64,000 nucleotides of DNA, taken from assembly GCA_950295325.1 (NCBI GenBank), contig OX485808.1, positions 1,492,501-1,556,500 of the forward strand, given 5' to 3'. The DNA is from Polytrichum commune. Its lineage: Eukaryota; Streptophyta; Polytrichopsida; Polytrichales; Polytrichaceae. Below are positions 20,021-32,829 of the stretch, one piece after another. Both the position numbers and the translations under genes were made by a program. The number at the start of each line of letters is the position of its first letter. Position 1 is the first letter of the stretch. The notes under the pieces are model-generated. The model saw only the letters and a list, made by a program, of their open reading frames with translations, was not told the DNA's origin and ran no database searches.

Positions 20021-23000
20021 TGCAACAACCACCGGTACTTGCAAACCCCGAACCACCATAGCTCGTATGGGCATGGCCATGGCCATGGCTCTTGGTGCAG
20101 AGTTGATGTTTTGCAATCTGGTGACCCAAGAATCTTCCTTGTGACGAAGATCCTCCTTTACTCGATACAGGCTCCGAAACTCCCGTTCCATGTCACTGAA
20201 CTCCTTAGGCTCCGATGCAAACTTCCTTAAACCCTCATGTGGGACACGCACCATACCCGTGAATAGAAGGCGAGCGGTTCGCATAACCCCCGCACTCGCA
20301 ACGTCCAACCCTAATTCACCATCCTCCCGCGATTTGGCATCCAGAAGAAACTCGATCACTCCAGAAGGGTGCTCAATCACCACCTTGTGTTTGTTCTTCC
20401 CAACCAAAGTCTTTTCAGAGACATCGTACGCCACGGTCCCTTCCAAGATGCTGCAACAGCTGATGCTGATGCCACCCGTGACGGCCATGGTGGAATGTGT
20501 GGAGGTTGGGACGAAGTACCTTGCGGCGAGGTTGCTCCTCCCCTTCGCCATCTTCGGGGGAGCCACAATAGCGAATTTGGGCACCACCTTCCCGGTGACA
20601 TCACCTAACCCCATCATCTCCCCCGCCCGCACCCGGACCCTCTCCAGGAGGGCGAAGAAATTCGGGTCTGCGTCGAGCTCCTCGCGTGTTTCGTAGCCCG
20701 TCTTCCCCATTGCAGATGCCTGTGCGATCACGATGGGCATCGCGCAGTCGATGCATGTGACCTCGACGCCTTCGATCACGTCCCGTAGGTTCCCCGTTGG
20801 GAGGAGCTTCCCGCCCGTTTTGGATCCCACCACGTCCTTGAAGTTGAGGGCGATGGGGGCCGCGGATCCGGGTACCCCATCGATTACGGTGTCCCCCTCA
20901 TACTGAACCTGTCGCAACAATGATGTTTGTGAAAACTCTTGCAACAGCAAATCTGGCAATGTCTTGCAAGAGAAATCATTCCTTCCGTGTCCTTATAAGT
21001 ACCGATATTCAAACAACAATCACACATAACAGTACACCATGGCATAATAAGAATCAAGAGAGATAGTTAATCCAGAGCTTTTTGGGTTACGTGCTCAATA
21101 CAGCGCAGTCGAAAGGAAGCAATCAAGCTCTAGAATGAAGTACAAAAACATCGCAGAAGCAACGATCGTCATTCAAACTTTTGCGACAGCATATTTGGCA
21201 ATGTCTTGCGAGGGAAAATTTTCCGTATCCTTGTAAGTATCGATGTTCAAACAACACTTACATATAAAGATAACAGTAGACCATGGGATAAGAAGAATCA
21301 AGAGAGATAGTTAATCCCAAGTTTTCAGGGTTACAAGCTCAATGTAACGCAATCCCTCATACTCAACCTACAGGAACAATGATGTTCGTTCAAACTTTTG
21401 CAGCAGCAAATTTGATAATGTCTTGGAGGGAAATTCTTCCATATCCTTGTAAGTATCGATGTTCAAACAACACTCACAATAACAGCTAACAGTAGACCAC
21501 ATAATGAGAATTATCAAGAGAGATAGTCAGTCCCAAGCTTTTAAGGTTGCATGCTTAATAGAGCGCAATCGAAAGGAAGCAATCAAAATCCTAGAATGAA
21601 ACATAAAAGAAATCACACATGCGGCAACAACCAAATGGTGGCAAGACATTTGACAATAATCCCACTGACTCCATCAGTTCTCGCAGTGGATATATCCTTG
21701 TCTAGAGTTTCTTTCTGCTACTGATCGATCTCCAGAGGCAACGGGAAGACCCAAGCAAGTTGTTCTATAGCATGTGTCCTAAGACCTTAGTTTCGACAAC
21801 GGAGAGCAAGAGAGGTAAGACAAATCTCCCGAAGTAGGAACAAACACAAGTAATAGCCATGGATTGCAATAGAAGTCGGGCACCGACCTGGCCGTTAGGA
21901 GTTTGCACAAGCGCCTCCACGAAGCTGCCATTATTGAGAGCTCTGATGCGAACTTTCGTCTCCACCTGATCAACTTGAGATATTAAGCCCATTTCAATTG
22001 CCGCAGGGCCGACGCCAGCCAGCATGTTGCCACATGATGGCTCCCAATCCACCACTGCCTGAGTCACTCCCACCTGCAAATCCCAACGCAAACCAAAGTG
22101 TAAATTCGGTGTTTCACACGTAAATTCTCTGTTAGAGATAGAAAAAAATCAACTTCTCCATTTTCTTTCAAGAAAAGAAGCACTCCAATAAATGCACGCA
22201 CATCTTCTACACGTGGATTTTTATGCACATAAGCTTACCGCTGTAATCAGGTACTTGTGTATCATCAAATTCCACAAACAAATCACGACGGTGATTTGGG
22301 GTTTGCTTGAAGGCTATTGGCCATATCCTTCTCAAACAAAAAATTCAACGAGTAAGAGGAATCCGTGCCATTTTCTCTCTGAAGGAATTTAACATTTGAA
22401 GTACTACACCGCTGGTTCTTGAGGAACAAGAGAAACTCGGAAACAAAAAACTCACCGTTCCTCTGACAATCAAAAATTGGCCATTAAATTTCACACAGGA
22501 GAGCAGGTTAAAATTGCTACTTGCTGCACTGGAAGGAATTCTCCTTGTCATACTTGAGCAAGCTAAAAAACTGATCGATTGAGCTACAAAGTGCTTGAGC
22601 GTTCCTAGACTCCCTTCAAATTCCCAGCTAGCGACTAGAAACTTACTGTATCCCAACCCACTACCTGGGTGTTTTACACAAAAATGCTTCAGTGGTTGTG
22701 TTATGGTTCTGGCCAGCACAACTACGAATTATTTCTCGTATACACGCAAGGTGTCAGTAGTTGTCGTTGAAGAGTGGATTGGACCTCAATTATCGTCCCT
22801 CCTTATTGGTGCAATCTGTGGAATGGAGACAAAAATAATAATGAAGTTTATCTTGAAGTCTGCTCAAAAATGATGATTACCATCTACAAATCCTCTCCCA
22901 TGTTTGGGCCTCGAAGTTCTCGCTCGCTGCTACATAATAAATCCAACCATCTCAATGACCGATTGAGCTAGAAATTGCCTGAGCGTCTCCTCTATCTTCG

Positions 23001-23633
23001 AATTCACAGCTTCTTCTAGAATTCCACTACCTGGGCTTTTACCCCCAATTACGCAAGTGGTTGCGGTTGTGGTTCGCGCCAACACAAGTACGAATTCGTT
23101 TCGTTCAAACACAAGGTGTAGTTGTAGTTAAAGAGTGGGTTTCACCTCCATTATCCATTATCGTCCTCTCTTCGGCCTTGTGTCTTGTACCATCTTGTAA
23201 CGTAGTTGATGAAGTGAGAGTACTTGTGTGGTTCTCATCAATGCACAAAAATAAATAAAAAGCCAAGGAAAGTACACTACAACTGGATGAATCAATGGTT
23301 ATTGCGGGTTTGTGTAAACTGCTTCTCTTCCTTCAAATTTTCCTTCAAATTCACAAGATAGTAGTCAGCAAAATTCCAGCGAACCATTACCTGTGCGAAC
23401 TGGTAATCGATGTCCACACCGGGCTCCTCCGACACCGAGATGATGGCCACTTTACTAGTGGTGGAGGTTCCGCCTCCTAATCCATCGATCTGGCGGGGGT
23501 CCGGCGACCCCATCACCTCCAGAAGCACCTTGTTGGCCGTCACCCGATCGCTGGGCAAGTGCTCCTTGAGGAAAAACGTTCCGCGCGACGTCCCCCCGCG
23601 CATGAAGAAGCACGGGATCATCCTCTGCGCCAT
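19958..23633 (-). CDS. PrpF-family isomerase (methylitaconate/2-methylaconitate type)
   Basis: Three coding exons on the minus strand, 23391-23633, 21888-22073 and 19958-20908, give 459 residues. Junctions are CAG|GTAATG, GCAG|GTGGGA, CCAG|GTCGGT and ACAG|GTTCAG, all in phase 0. Exon 1 opens MAQRMIPCFFMRGGTSRGTF, the family N-terminus. Exon 2 carries SCGNMLAGVGPAAIE with the conserved cysteine. Exon 3 has DADPNFFALLERVRVRAGEM, VVPKFAIVAPPK, HSTMAVTGG and HPSGVIEFLLDA, closing with VMRTARLLFTGMVRVP. Bacterial and fungal relatives isomerise 2-methylaconitate, methylitaconate or oxalomesaconate through a DAP-epimerase fold; the substrate here is unknown. They usually end near 350-400 residues. 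The last ~90 residues (charged helix, then an Ala/Met/Val-rich tail) are extra. The frame extends 45 codons upstream of the chosen start (ATG 23768) as a poor extension of poly-Phe and poly-Arg, and I rejected that start. The coding part is GC-rich. Confidence 0.92.
20909..21600. repeat. Tandem repeat (about 3 units) in PrpF intron 2
   Basis: Units of about 220-240 bp share CAACAATGATGTT, TTGGCAATGTCTTGC, ATCAAGAGAGATAG, and CGAAAGGAAGCAATCAA. The repeat overlaps the acceptor side of exon 3: the exon-edge bases CTCATACT.AACCT (plus strand) recur at about 21357 with one change. The remaining intron to 21887 shows nothing else recognisable. Confidence 0.75.
22575..23190. repeat. Diverged direct duplication in PrpF intron 1
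   Basis: About 22583-22830 and 22969-23190 share ordered blocks (TTGAGCTA, CTGAGCGT, CCACTACCTGGG, GTGGTT, CACAAGTACGAATT, AAGGTGT, AGAGTGG, ATTATCGTCC) at an offset of ~386 bp. No transposon ends or coding domain were found. The rest of the intron is featureless. Confidence 0.6.
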
Positions 23634-24985
23634 GGCCCCTCTGCTCTCTAAACCCCTCCTCCTCCTCCTCCTCCTTTGGCACCACAACCTAACCTTAACT
23701 GACCTCAGCCCCGTCGCAGGCCGGTTGCTGCAATCACAAGGTGCGAAAAAGAAGAAGAACAACAACAACTACTTGAGAAGACGTCAACATCAAACATAAC
23801 TCCAAGTCAATCTTTATCCCATTCAGGTAGCCACCTCGATGTCCCAGTGCACTACAGTTGCGTAACCGGTGACTGTGGGTGCCACTCCTCGTCACCCCTA
23901 CCCATGAGTCGACAAGTGGCCCACTATGGCATACTCGTTACATTTACTAGCTATGTGTGCGAAAAGCTTTACATGCAAAGATTCCAAAATCCAATCATCT
24001 CCAAAGAAGTGCCAGCTTTTTCCACCCGTTCACTTGAAGATGATCCATGCACTCTTATACTTATCTGTGCGCACTTCTATTCATTTCTCAAGCATTTTGG
24101 ATGTTGTGGTGGTTAAAATTCACCCTAACTTGCAGAGTAATGTATACTTGGGAGATTGCTTCTTTTAAGTTCTCTGGTTCTTGTGCCATCCTTAAAATAG
24201 AATCCTCCCCCCCCCGCCCTCCCCCCAAAAAAATATATCAGGACACTGTTTGTGACTCCTAGGGCACCCTAAATTGTAAGTTACTCCACTTGAATGCGCC
24301 CAACTTCTGGAAACGTGAAGAGGAGATACCTCTTCTACTCATTGATTGCAACACACTCATCAAAATTTCTGATGAATCCTTTGATGCCAGGCGAGCGCAG
24401 AAGTTTCACTGACCTCTGGTTAGGTTACTTCTTATTGTCCTCTCTCCGCCATAGCTGCTGCCTTCTTCGACAATTCAGCTCAGCAACACTTTGCAACGCG
24501 TTATAAACAAGCACCAGCACCTTTGAGGCTTAAGAAACATAACACTTAATCCAAGCAGGCTCACCCCACACACATCTCACCCCACCCTCGCACTCCAGTT
24601 CGAATCCGGAGACTACGTGTGCAATTCCTCGCCATCACCAGGCTAAATCAAATATAACAAACATTACTATTACCTTAAAAATCAACCCCCCTGTCCTGGC
24701 TCCAAAATTACTACTACCCTAAAGCCCAGACCTGGAATTCCCCGAAACAGACTCTTACACCGGCCAGTAAAAGTGAATGCAACTCAAACTCTGGGAATCC
24801 TTCTTATACACAAGCATGTCAGGAGTCGTATAACTTCACCCTCGGTTGCTCAGAAAAATCCCAACCACCCACAATCCTCCCCACGCAATCTTGTCGAATT
24901 GTGAGGTTACAAAATAGGGGCAGAGTTTGTGTGTCTATCTTGTGTGAATCCGACATGTGAGAGCCAAAAAATAGCAAGATGAAAA
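23634..24985. other. PrpF upstream region and spacer
   Basis: Immediately upstream of the PrpF start (minus strand) lies a GAG/CTC trinucleotide tract at about 23657-23676, probably in the 5' leader. Further out there is a homopolymer-rich patch (C and A runs) near 24208-24232. No gene recognised. Confidence 0.4.
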
Positions 24986-26084
24986 TGTGAGGAGAATTCA
25001 AAGTGCACTGATTGGATCACTAGGGATTAACCTTAAGCTCGCGTGTAACATAAACGCGTCCGGACAAGATGAGCATGACCCGGTGTCGATCGGGACAAGG
25101 GCGGGTTTAGAAGTTTCTTGGGTGGGAGACGAAGTGGAAACTTCACTTGTCAGTGCCAATAATAATCCAAGGCGCCGGCATATTCGATCTCGTTGAGCTG
25201 ATGAAAACTTGCAGCAGCACAGCTTCCAAGGTGACGCTTTTGGGAGAGGAAGCAGTTGAGTGCCGTGCGAGAGGGGCATTTCTTAAAGCGGGTGCACTGT
25301 TGAAACGGTGTTCCTAAGCTTATCATGAATGACTTATAAAGTAGGGAAAACGGAGGACGGCGATTCGGCGAATGACCATTAGTGGTGCACTAGACTAGGA
25401 GTACAAATGCTTCTTGTGTGGATCCAAAATAGTCAACGATAAAAGTGTAAAGGAGGGGGCCCAAAAACATAACAGAGTATCAGGCTAAAAGTAAGTTATA
25501 GAGGGTATGTGAGACCGGGAATCTATGAGATAGTATTCGGGAACTAGAGCATGGTGATTCTCTTACCAAGTGGTGACTCATCTTGATGAACTCGGGTGAT
25601 GCACTGTCATTGAACATTATTAAAACGGAATGGCTGATAGCAGTTGAATAATGTTATGAAGGATGCAGTGGTTCGTTGGATAGGTCATGTTTCACAGCAC
25701 TTGGGATCACTTTTGGATGCCATCCAGTTCACTATTTTTGTGTGCATTTGTATACAAAGTATATTATTTTGATGCACAACTTAGGGAGACTCTACTACAC
25801 AAGTAGGGGGGTTCGACTTGCTGGCCTCGTTGGAAAAATGTAACTAATTATGTACAAGGATTTAAATTACAAAATGACCTTACATTACTCATCATTTCCT
25901 ATACTCCATCTTTGAAAAACATTGCACCGATTTCAAGCCACTCTTTCTCACCATTTCCGTTTGCCTACCTTATTTATGTTCAATTGCACAAGGAGTATAG
26001 CATATTTGTCATTCATCCAACATATGTACCCACGTCTTTGCAACTTTGGGCCAATCAGAGCATTAAAGAGATTTTATGAATATG
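24986..26084. other. Unassigned spacer with one old repeat
   Basis: A comparatively GC-rich stretch at 24990-25320 has no stable reading frame and I could not identify it. At about 25500-25660 is the third, most diverged copy of the ~165-bp dispersed repeat. Confidence 0.35.
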
Positions 26085-27010
26085 ACATGAAAGGTACACT
26101 AAATATTCCCATTAGTGTGGGATGGAAAATTAGCGTGGAAATAATTAGTGTGGTCCGCACTAATTTTTTGGGGTGGATTTAACATGGGTCCAAAACTCTA
26201 GGTCTTCCCCTAAGTCTTCGTGAAGACTTCTGACCAACACATTGAATATTAGTTACAGGAAAAAAGTAGCAATAAATGAAATAGTCGTCCACATTGATTT
26301 TCTAGAAACCAATTAATGCGCTCCCACCAATTCTCTACTAGATTTTTAGCGTGAGTTGAAATTAATGTGACCCACATTAGTTCTTATCATGAAATTTAAC
26401 ATGGGGCTCTAGAAATTTTCTATGTGCCACAAAAGTAGGACTATACTAGGACTATATAGTGTACTTCCAATCATGTGAAAAGCATATCGCATACTACTTA
26501 TTGGCACTTTATACTATGGTGGAGTGTCTCTCTTGAAAGGATCATGTGGAAGGATACACCACATAATATCTAGTGCAAAAAATATTGCTAATCACTTATC
26601 ACTTGAAAACTTATTGTGGAAAGGTCAAATTGAGCATAAAATTTTGGGTAAAACCCCACTAAATATTCTTACTACAATGGAAGTAAAATTGGCATGGAAA
26701 TAATTAGCATGGGGCAACGCTACTTTTCTAGTCAAGGTGGAATTATTGTGGGTCCAAGACCCCGAGTTGTCCCCTAGGTCTTCACGAAGACTTCCAACCA
26801 ACACCTTAACTTACATAAACTAAAATAGACATCTTACATAAAAGTAGCACAAAAAATAGACAATCAACCAAATTGATTATCTACGAAGTAATCATTGTAG
26901 CCCATGTTGATTTTATACTAGAATTAGTGTGGTTGAAATTAATGTGGTTCACATCAATTCGCATCATGTGAATTAGCTTGGGGTCTAGAAAATTTTGTGT
27001 AGCCATTTCA
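26085..27010. repeat. Diverged tandem duplication, period ~565 bp
   Basis: About 26085-26440 and 26650-27000 share CACTAAATATTC, GGAAATAATTAG, TGGGTCCAA, CCTA.GTCTTC.CGAAGACTTC, GAAATTAATGTG and GGGGTCTAGAAA in the same order. Each half opens with CACTAAATATTC, a motif also seen in the palindromes of other repeats in this window. Non-coding. Confidence 0.55.
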
Positions 27011-29344
27011 AAATTCAAGACAAATAGTCTTTTTGATAGTAAAGTTACCTTAACACCCAATGAAGATTCTACTTCTTCTCATAGTGGTCAAGGAGGTTTC
27101 GTAAAAAGTGGGATCACTTTATATGTTCTTTGCAATAAAATTAGAAATTGTTACCAATCACTGAAAGGTTACATTCACACAGTAAGAAATTTTATGTAAC
27201 ATCCGATTTTATCTTGACATGGGGACAAAGCATGCTTGCAAATGTTCATGAGAAATTCATAACAAAGCATGACGTGTAAGAATGTGTGCCAAAATTTTGA
27301 ATTAATTTACTAACAACATAATTGGGAATGCAGGAAAACAAAAATACTACTTAGAAAAAGTTGCCCAAAAGTACTACACTAAATATGATATTTTAGTGTG
27401 ACTTACTATCTGGAATTACGCAATGCTATAACTATCTACTGTGCATCTCATTTTTTTACCAAACAAGGTTGAATAGGTTGTTTGGACACTATAGAACATT
27501 AACATCTTTACTCGGTAAAAAAAACATTAATATTAAAAAAAATAGAAACATGTAACTCCAAAAAATATGTCCCACTAAATATCATATTTAGTGTAGATAC
27601 TAGAGCTACTTATAAAGTCCCTCAAAGAAGGACAAAACTATGGGTTAGATCCTTCTTTGAGAATAGTTTATATTAAGAGCTTGTTAGCTCATCGTGTATT
27701 GGAGCCTATTTTGAAAGTTGGGTGAAAGTTTTGGAACCTCCTCTTCTCACCTCTTAAACTTTGAGAGCATTTTAGGATCCAAAATAGCGTATGTGCATGG
27801 GACCTGCTAGCTAGCCTAAATATTGCACCCCTATGGTCACCACCCTCTTGCTCTCTCTATGTGTACTTTGTCACCTCCTTCCTACTATAGTGATGGTTTT
27901 CGAAAGTTGAAATTGAGAAATGCATTAGATTCTCATTTGGGGCTTGTGGGGGGTATGTATTCCCAAAGGACAAACCAACCGTGTCAATTTCCCTCATGAC
28001 GAGGTTTTGATTCATAAAGGGGAGGAGTGCAATTCCTACAATTTGGAATTGAGTGTTGAGTTTGAAAAGTAGGAGATTTTGATACCTACTAGTAGCATCG
28101 AACTTTATAACCACAATTGGACCTTTTGATGCAATTTTGTTAACTTAAATGCCAACCTCCCTCCCTATCTATTTGTACTTGTAATTGTGATTATATGAGT
28201 GGTCTTTTTATGTGAGCATTGATGTTCGTTTGGGTGCATTATTTCGGTTAAGCGGGTTGGACCAATTTTTGGGGGTTCAAAAATGCACTGGGTGCTTCAA
28301 ATGTATAATGTTTCAACCCTAATCCTCTTATATATTTGCAAATTAGTTCAATTTGGATGCACAAAGTTGTATATTGATGTTTTAGAGGAGTGGTGCAGCC
28401 CTTGTTGGCCTAGGATGTTGCTAAGTGTTTTAAAATGTATGAGATATGCATGTTGATCCTCTCATACATTTGCAAACTAGTTGAACTTGAAAGCCACTAG
28501 AGCTTTAAGGTTGGTGCAATTTTTTTTTGTGTGTCGCCAACTTTAATGGGCTAGTTCAATTTCAATACATAGCCAACCTCCCCCTTAGTTTTGGTGTCTT
28601 ATGTGTGTGGCCACACGTAGAGTGCAAATATAAATTTGGGCCCATTTGTTCACTTATTATTTTATATGTAAGGCCATTGTTCACATTATCAAAGCATACA
28701 TGTAGCCTTGCATTTCTTCCATGCACAATTAGAAATCACCACCCAATTTGACATACACGTTTTGTGCATTTGCCAAATACTCCACTTTACCTTATTTAAA
28801 TGTAGCCACCCTAAACTCCACAAAAAATCTCAAGCTCATCAATTTGATTGCTTCTGCACTCAGCAATGTAGCCCAACCTACTCCTTTTTCAAAACAAGTA
28901 ATAAGAGTTGGTGGTCAAGTCAAAGAAGCAAACATTGGTCAATCCACGCCCTTGAAGGAAGGACCTCACCTCTTCCATTCTAACAACTTTCATCTTGGCA
29001 CAAAGTCGTACATGGAATGAGAGAATGCCACATGCTAGATATCCATGAGCCACATAATCAACTCATTTATCATAGATGGAAAGGAAAGTTGATATGAAAT
29101 AAATATCACCATTCCTCATAAATTTGTCATTGATTTAACACAACTAGGTCTCATTATATTAACTTGGATCTCTACACCACATAAGTTGGGTGCGCATCCT
29201 CTTTCTTAGGGTTTATGGGCTCAAAAATTTCCCAAGCACCATTTCTTCACAATCCATGCAATTGTAGTTTCACCTTGAGTGTAGTTGAAGCCGTACATCC
29301 CGTACTAACATGTGTCCATGGTTTATGCTATAGATTCGATCACC
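27011..29344. other. AT-rich spacer with palindromic CACTA..TAGTG motifs
   Basis: No gene recognised. Palindromes of the form CACTAAATAT.ATATTTAGTG occur at 27377-27398 (one extra T) and 27573-27593. Short open frames around 28527-29020 have no family signature. Confidence 0.35.
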
Positions 29345-29685
29345 CACAAAGCCTACTACACTCGTTATCCCAATTAGTGCATGTGGTATTAATTCCCGGA
29401 ACACACACTATTTTTTCGAGGGCTGAAATTTATACCAAGTGATGTTAATCTCTTGAATACATGCTCATTTACCATGCATTTCGAAAAGAAAAAAATACAT
29501 TCTCTAAGGTGCTTGTAGAGTGAATGAAAAAAAATTAAAATGCAAACACATGCTTATCAATGAAACGTGCCAAAATGAACAGTGTTGATACTTTCAATGA
29601 ATAGTACTAATATGAATAGTATTTTCAGTGAATAGTGCAGAGATGAATGATGCTTTCTAGATCTTTTGGTGGCACACATTTCATA
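29345..29685. repeat. ~340-bp dispersed repeat, copy 3
   Basis: This aligns with about 15255-15600 and 14395-14740: AATTAGTGCATGTGGTA, AATACATGCTCATTTACCAT, CTCTAAGGTG, TAGATCTTTTGGTGGCA in the same order. Confidence 0.6.
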
Positions 29686-29891
29686 CAACAATCTCATGTG
29701 GCAAGCCTTCAAAACGTTGGTTGGTTAATGATGCCGTGATGTCGAGCACACCTTAGCTTACGTAGTTTGTTTTAATTTTAAGTGTAAGTATATCACCCCT
29801 TGTATTTTAAGGGAGTAGTCAACATGGTCGGAGTAATGTTGATTCTAAGATTAAGACAATTCCAAAATGGACTTCAAAACTTTAAAGGCGG

Positions 29892-30114
29892 TGTCCGGGG
29901 AGATTTTTGGGTAAATTTGGTCAGAATCCCAGTGTTTCCCAGATCAACCAGTTACATGTTGGGATCTCTTGGCTTTCTTCATTAATTTGAGGTATATTCC
30001 ATAGATTCTTATAAAATGATGGGTAATTTTCTTGAGGTTTTTGAACTTCAACTGGTTTTTTCTTAGACTCAACTGGTCCATTTGTAACTAGCGGTCGGTT
30101 CTCCCCATTCATTG
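29892..30114. mobile_element. GGGGAGA-ended MITE, inverted copy
   Basis: A reverse-complement member of the family at 9021-9243 and 12815-13530. It runs from TGTCCGGGGAGATTTTTGGG to GGTTCTCCCCATTCATTG. Same length and interior landmarks, more diverged sequence. Confidence 0.7.
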
Positions 30115-31429
30115 TTTAAAGGAGTTGGAGATGCGAATTAAGTTAGGGGTGTACTTTTCATTAGGATATACAATAGCGTGCATGTGCCATCTTCAAATTG
30201 ATATTTCTATATATGATGTGTTTTTGCAAAAAACACAAGAATTTACATATAAATGTAGTGATTGCACATGGTGTCAAATATATGTACTAATCTAGAATGT
30301 ACATAACATTACAAAGTTGATGAGTTGTGTTTAGTTATCCCGACTTCCGATTCAGTCTGGAGCATTGGGATTCTGACATTCGGAGGCTTTATTCTCGAGT
30401 CTATTACGGGGTCCATGAACACGACTCATAAGCTAAGTAATTCTATGTACGCACCCACTCATGGCTAGAATCCTCATTTAGTATATCATGCCCTGGATGA
30501 TGAGCCTACTGTATTTTACATACTAGAGATACCACAATCCATGAGAGTAGGTATTGCAATGTAAGTTGCACCCCCGGATGCTTACAGGGTTATAGAGTTT
30601 CCAAACTAAGATAGAGGGTGCTCAAACCAACACTTTAAACAATCTACACTATTTTTTTAAAGTCTATTTGGATTAGTGGTATGCGTGATTGGCTTAGACA
30701 TAGTAGGAAACAAAAATTGAAATAAAATGCACATCATATGAATGTACTACAAAATTTTGAAGTCACCTACCCATGCTTCCGAAATCCATCCTTGGACTCC
30801 CACTTTTGCCATTGCAAATGGCTCACAAAACCATCCTAGTACTCACCCAAAACACTCTCATTTTTCACCTAAAAACCAACCTCGTTTTCTCCTAGCATAG
30901 CCCCCACCTTTTGCCAAACCACCCCACACTAAAACCAACATTCCATCCAATGAGAATATTGAGTTGTTATAACTATGGCATGCGGGATCTTAATAAATAC
31001 ATATAAGTGAGCCACCCCTTAGCTATGTTCTGATGCTCGCTCAAGTTCAGTGCCATTTTTGTTCTAAACCAACCGTGCATTCCCACACCACCCCGATTTA
31101 CATCTGAATCCGCGTCCGCTTGGAATCGTAGGCATGCAGATGGGTTAAGGTGTGTTCTAGGTACGAGATTAGGGGGCGTTTACAAGTGTTGCTTTTGGGT
31201 GAGGTGTTGGATTCAGCTCCCTCTACCTTATGTGATGGTGACGCGATGGTGGCCATATGCATATGGTATCAAGTTTTGGATGCTAAGATTCCCTACTTAA
31301 GTAAAAATGTATGAACCATTGGATTTGATAGGTTTACTTCATAAACACAACCTAAGCTCACATTTCCATCCCCCCCCCCCATTTCCCAAATGGGATGAAA
31401 TTGAATTTTTAGTTTGGGAAGCCAAATGC
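30115..31429. other. Spacer, no gene seen
   Basis: No coding sequence or transposon ends recognised. A C-run sits near 31372-31381. Confidence 0.35.
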
Positions 31430-32700
31430 AATACTAGCTAGTATTGCATTCTAAAATAGGGAAAGAAACCATCTCTATGGGAGTTGTAGAGGGGACACTC
31501 CAACCCATGGTGTGCCTTGTTTTTACCAGCATTGTGAGCGAAACGTGGCATAACTTGTAATTTCTAAAGATTGGGATAATTGGCCACTGGCTAGTTTCAA
31601 TGGCAAGTCTATCATTTGAGGCGCAATAAGCAACAATGATTTTGCATTGCGGTGGTGTCATGGTTTCTTCAAGTACGATTCACAATAATATTTGAGAAAT
31701 TCCTTGAGGTGAAGGAAATCTATTTTTTCTCTTTTGAGGTGGAAAGGGTTCCACTCTTTAGCAAGAAGGGCTTGCTTGAGAGCATTAGTTGTGTATTTTG
31801 GTGGTGTTGGGATGTCATAGGTTTCCCAATATGATAGACCCCACGATGTCTTCCAAATGATTGTTGTTTTGTGCCAAGTGTCAAATCCTTGTTCAACCAA
31901 GTGTTGAGGAAGTGGGGTTGCTTGATGGGGCTAGCCAAAAGGAGGGTGGGTAGGTAGGCCATTGTTGGAAACCTATAGCTAGGCTAAGTGCATATTGTTC
32001 CATGGAAATTTCTGTAGATTCCACCAACAATATATGCTAGTAGAATGTTGAGGAGCGATCTTTGACGTGACTCGTTATATGTATCCCCATGCCTTTCTTA
32101 AAACCTTCCATTGCAATATATTTGTCCCTCTAGATCTTTGCACCATATGTAAAGGTTGGGAGCATCAAAGCTTTGAATATCCTTAGATGGGATTTTAGTT
32201 CCCACACGTGACTCGAACTATTCCTCTTTTCCTGAAGGCGGCCATAAGAGCTTTCCTACATGCAATTTGCCACTTTTTACTTGAAGGCTCAAAGTAGCCA
32301 TGTTCGTAGAAATCAAGCCCAAGGTGGTGGTAATCATGAGTTAGCTTTATTTCGTACTTACCTAAGTAAAACCCCTCTTGATTGATTTTCCTTTTGTTTC
32401 GACCCACGATCATAGTTTTGGTCATAATTAAATTTGACATCAAAGAAGATTACAAAATTCTTGTAGCTTGTTGAGGAGTCTTTGTAAACTTGCTCATGAT
32501 TTGAAAAACAAGACAAAATTGTCAATCTAAAGGAGGGTGACAACCACTATGTTAAACAAAAGTGACAAATTCCCATCAATCTTGTCCAAATATGTTCCAA
32601 ACTCAATGTGCATGCCGAATTATGTGGAAACCAAAAGACATCCTTGTTTAACACCAATATCATACATGCCATCATAAATTCATACTTTTGCACAAATTGT
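31430..32700 (-). mobile_element. LINE reverse-transcriptase fragment, copy 2
   Basis: Read on the minus strand from 32700 downward, broken frames give RT palm motifs (GVKQGCLLVST, then YLDKIDGNLSLLFN, with a decayed xxDD motif), then a thumb region (YKYLG-like YHHLGLDFYEHGYFEPSSKK), LRIFKALMLPTFTYGAKI, SPIKQPHFLNTWL and VEQGFDTWHKTTIIW, and the C-terminus near 31440. It is the same family as 16200-17180 but retains more of the RT domain. Several stops and shifts disable it. The 5' end of the element is missing. Confidence 0.85.
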
Positions 32701-32829
32701 GATATACATGACTATCAACACTTTAAAACACACCGCCCGCAAAACTACAAGTATATATGAATTCTACTTGAAGCAAAACCAAGTCACCCACTCAACATAG
32801 TTAAAAAAACCTACTCCAACTCAATACTA

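Noticed and set aside
20190-20696. 168-codon plus-strand frame
   Set aside because: It is the antisense shadow of PrpF exon 3, whose minus-strand frame has clear family motifs throughout.
23634-23768. N-terminal extension of PrpF from an upstream ATG
   Set aside because: The extra 45 residues are poly-Phe and poly-Arg translated from simple repeats. Family members start at MAQRM or its equivalent.
24590-24620. tRNA-like T-loop motif GTTCGAATCC
   Set aside because: No acceptor, D or anticodon arms can be drawn around it.
25000-25320. Possible 5S rRNA-like or structured RNA segment
   Set aside because: Only scattered short words resemble 5S rRNA; the length and helices do not fit.
30900-32700. 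Possible CRISPR array or bacterial operon structure
   Set aside because: The repeats in the window are eukaryotic transposon families; no regularly spaced short direct repeats with unique spacers exist.
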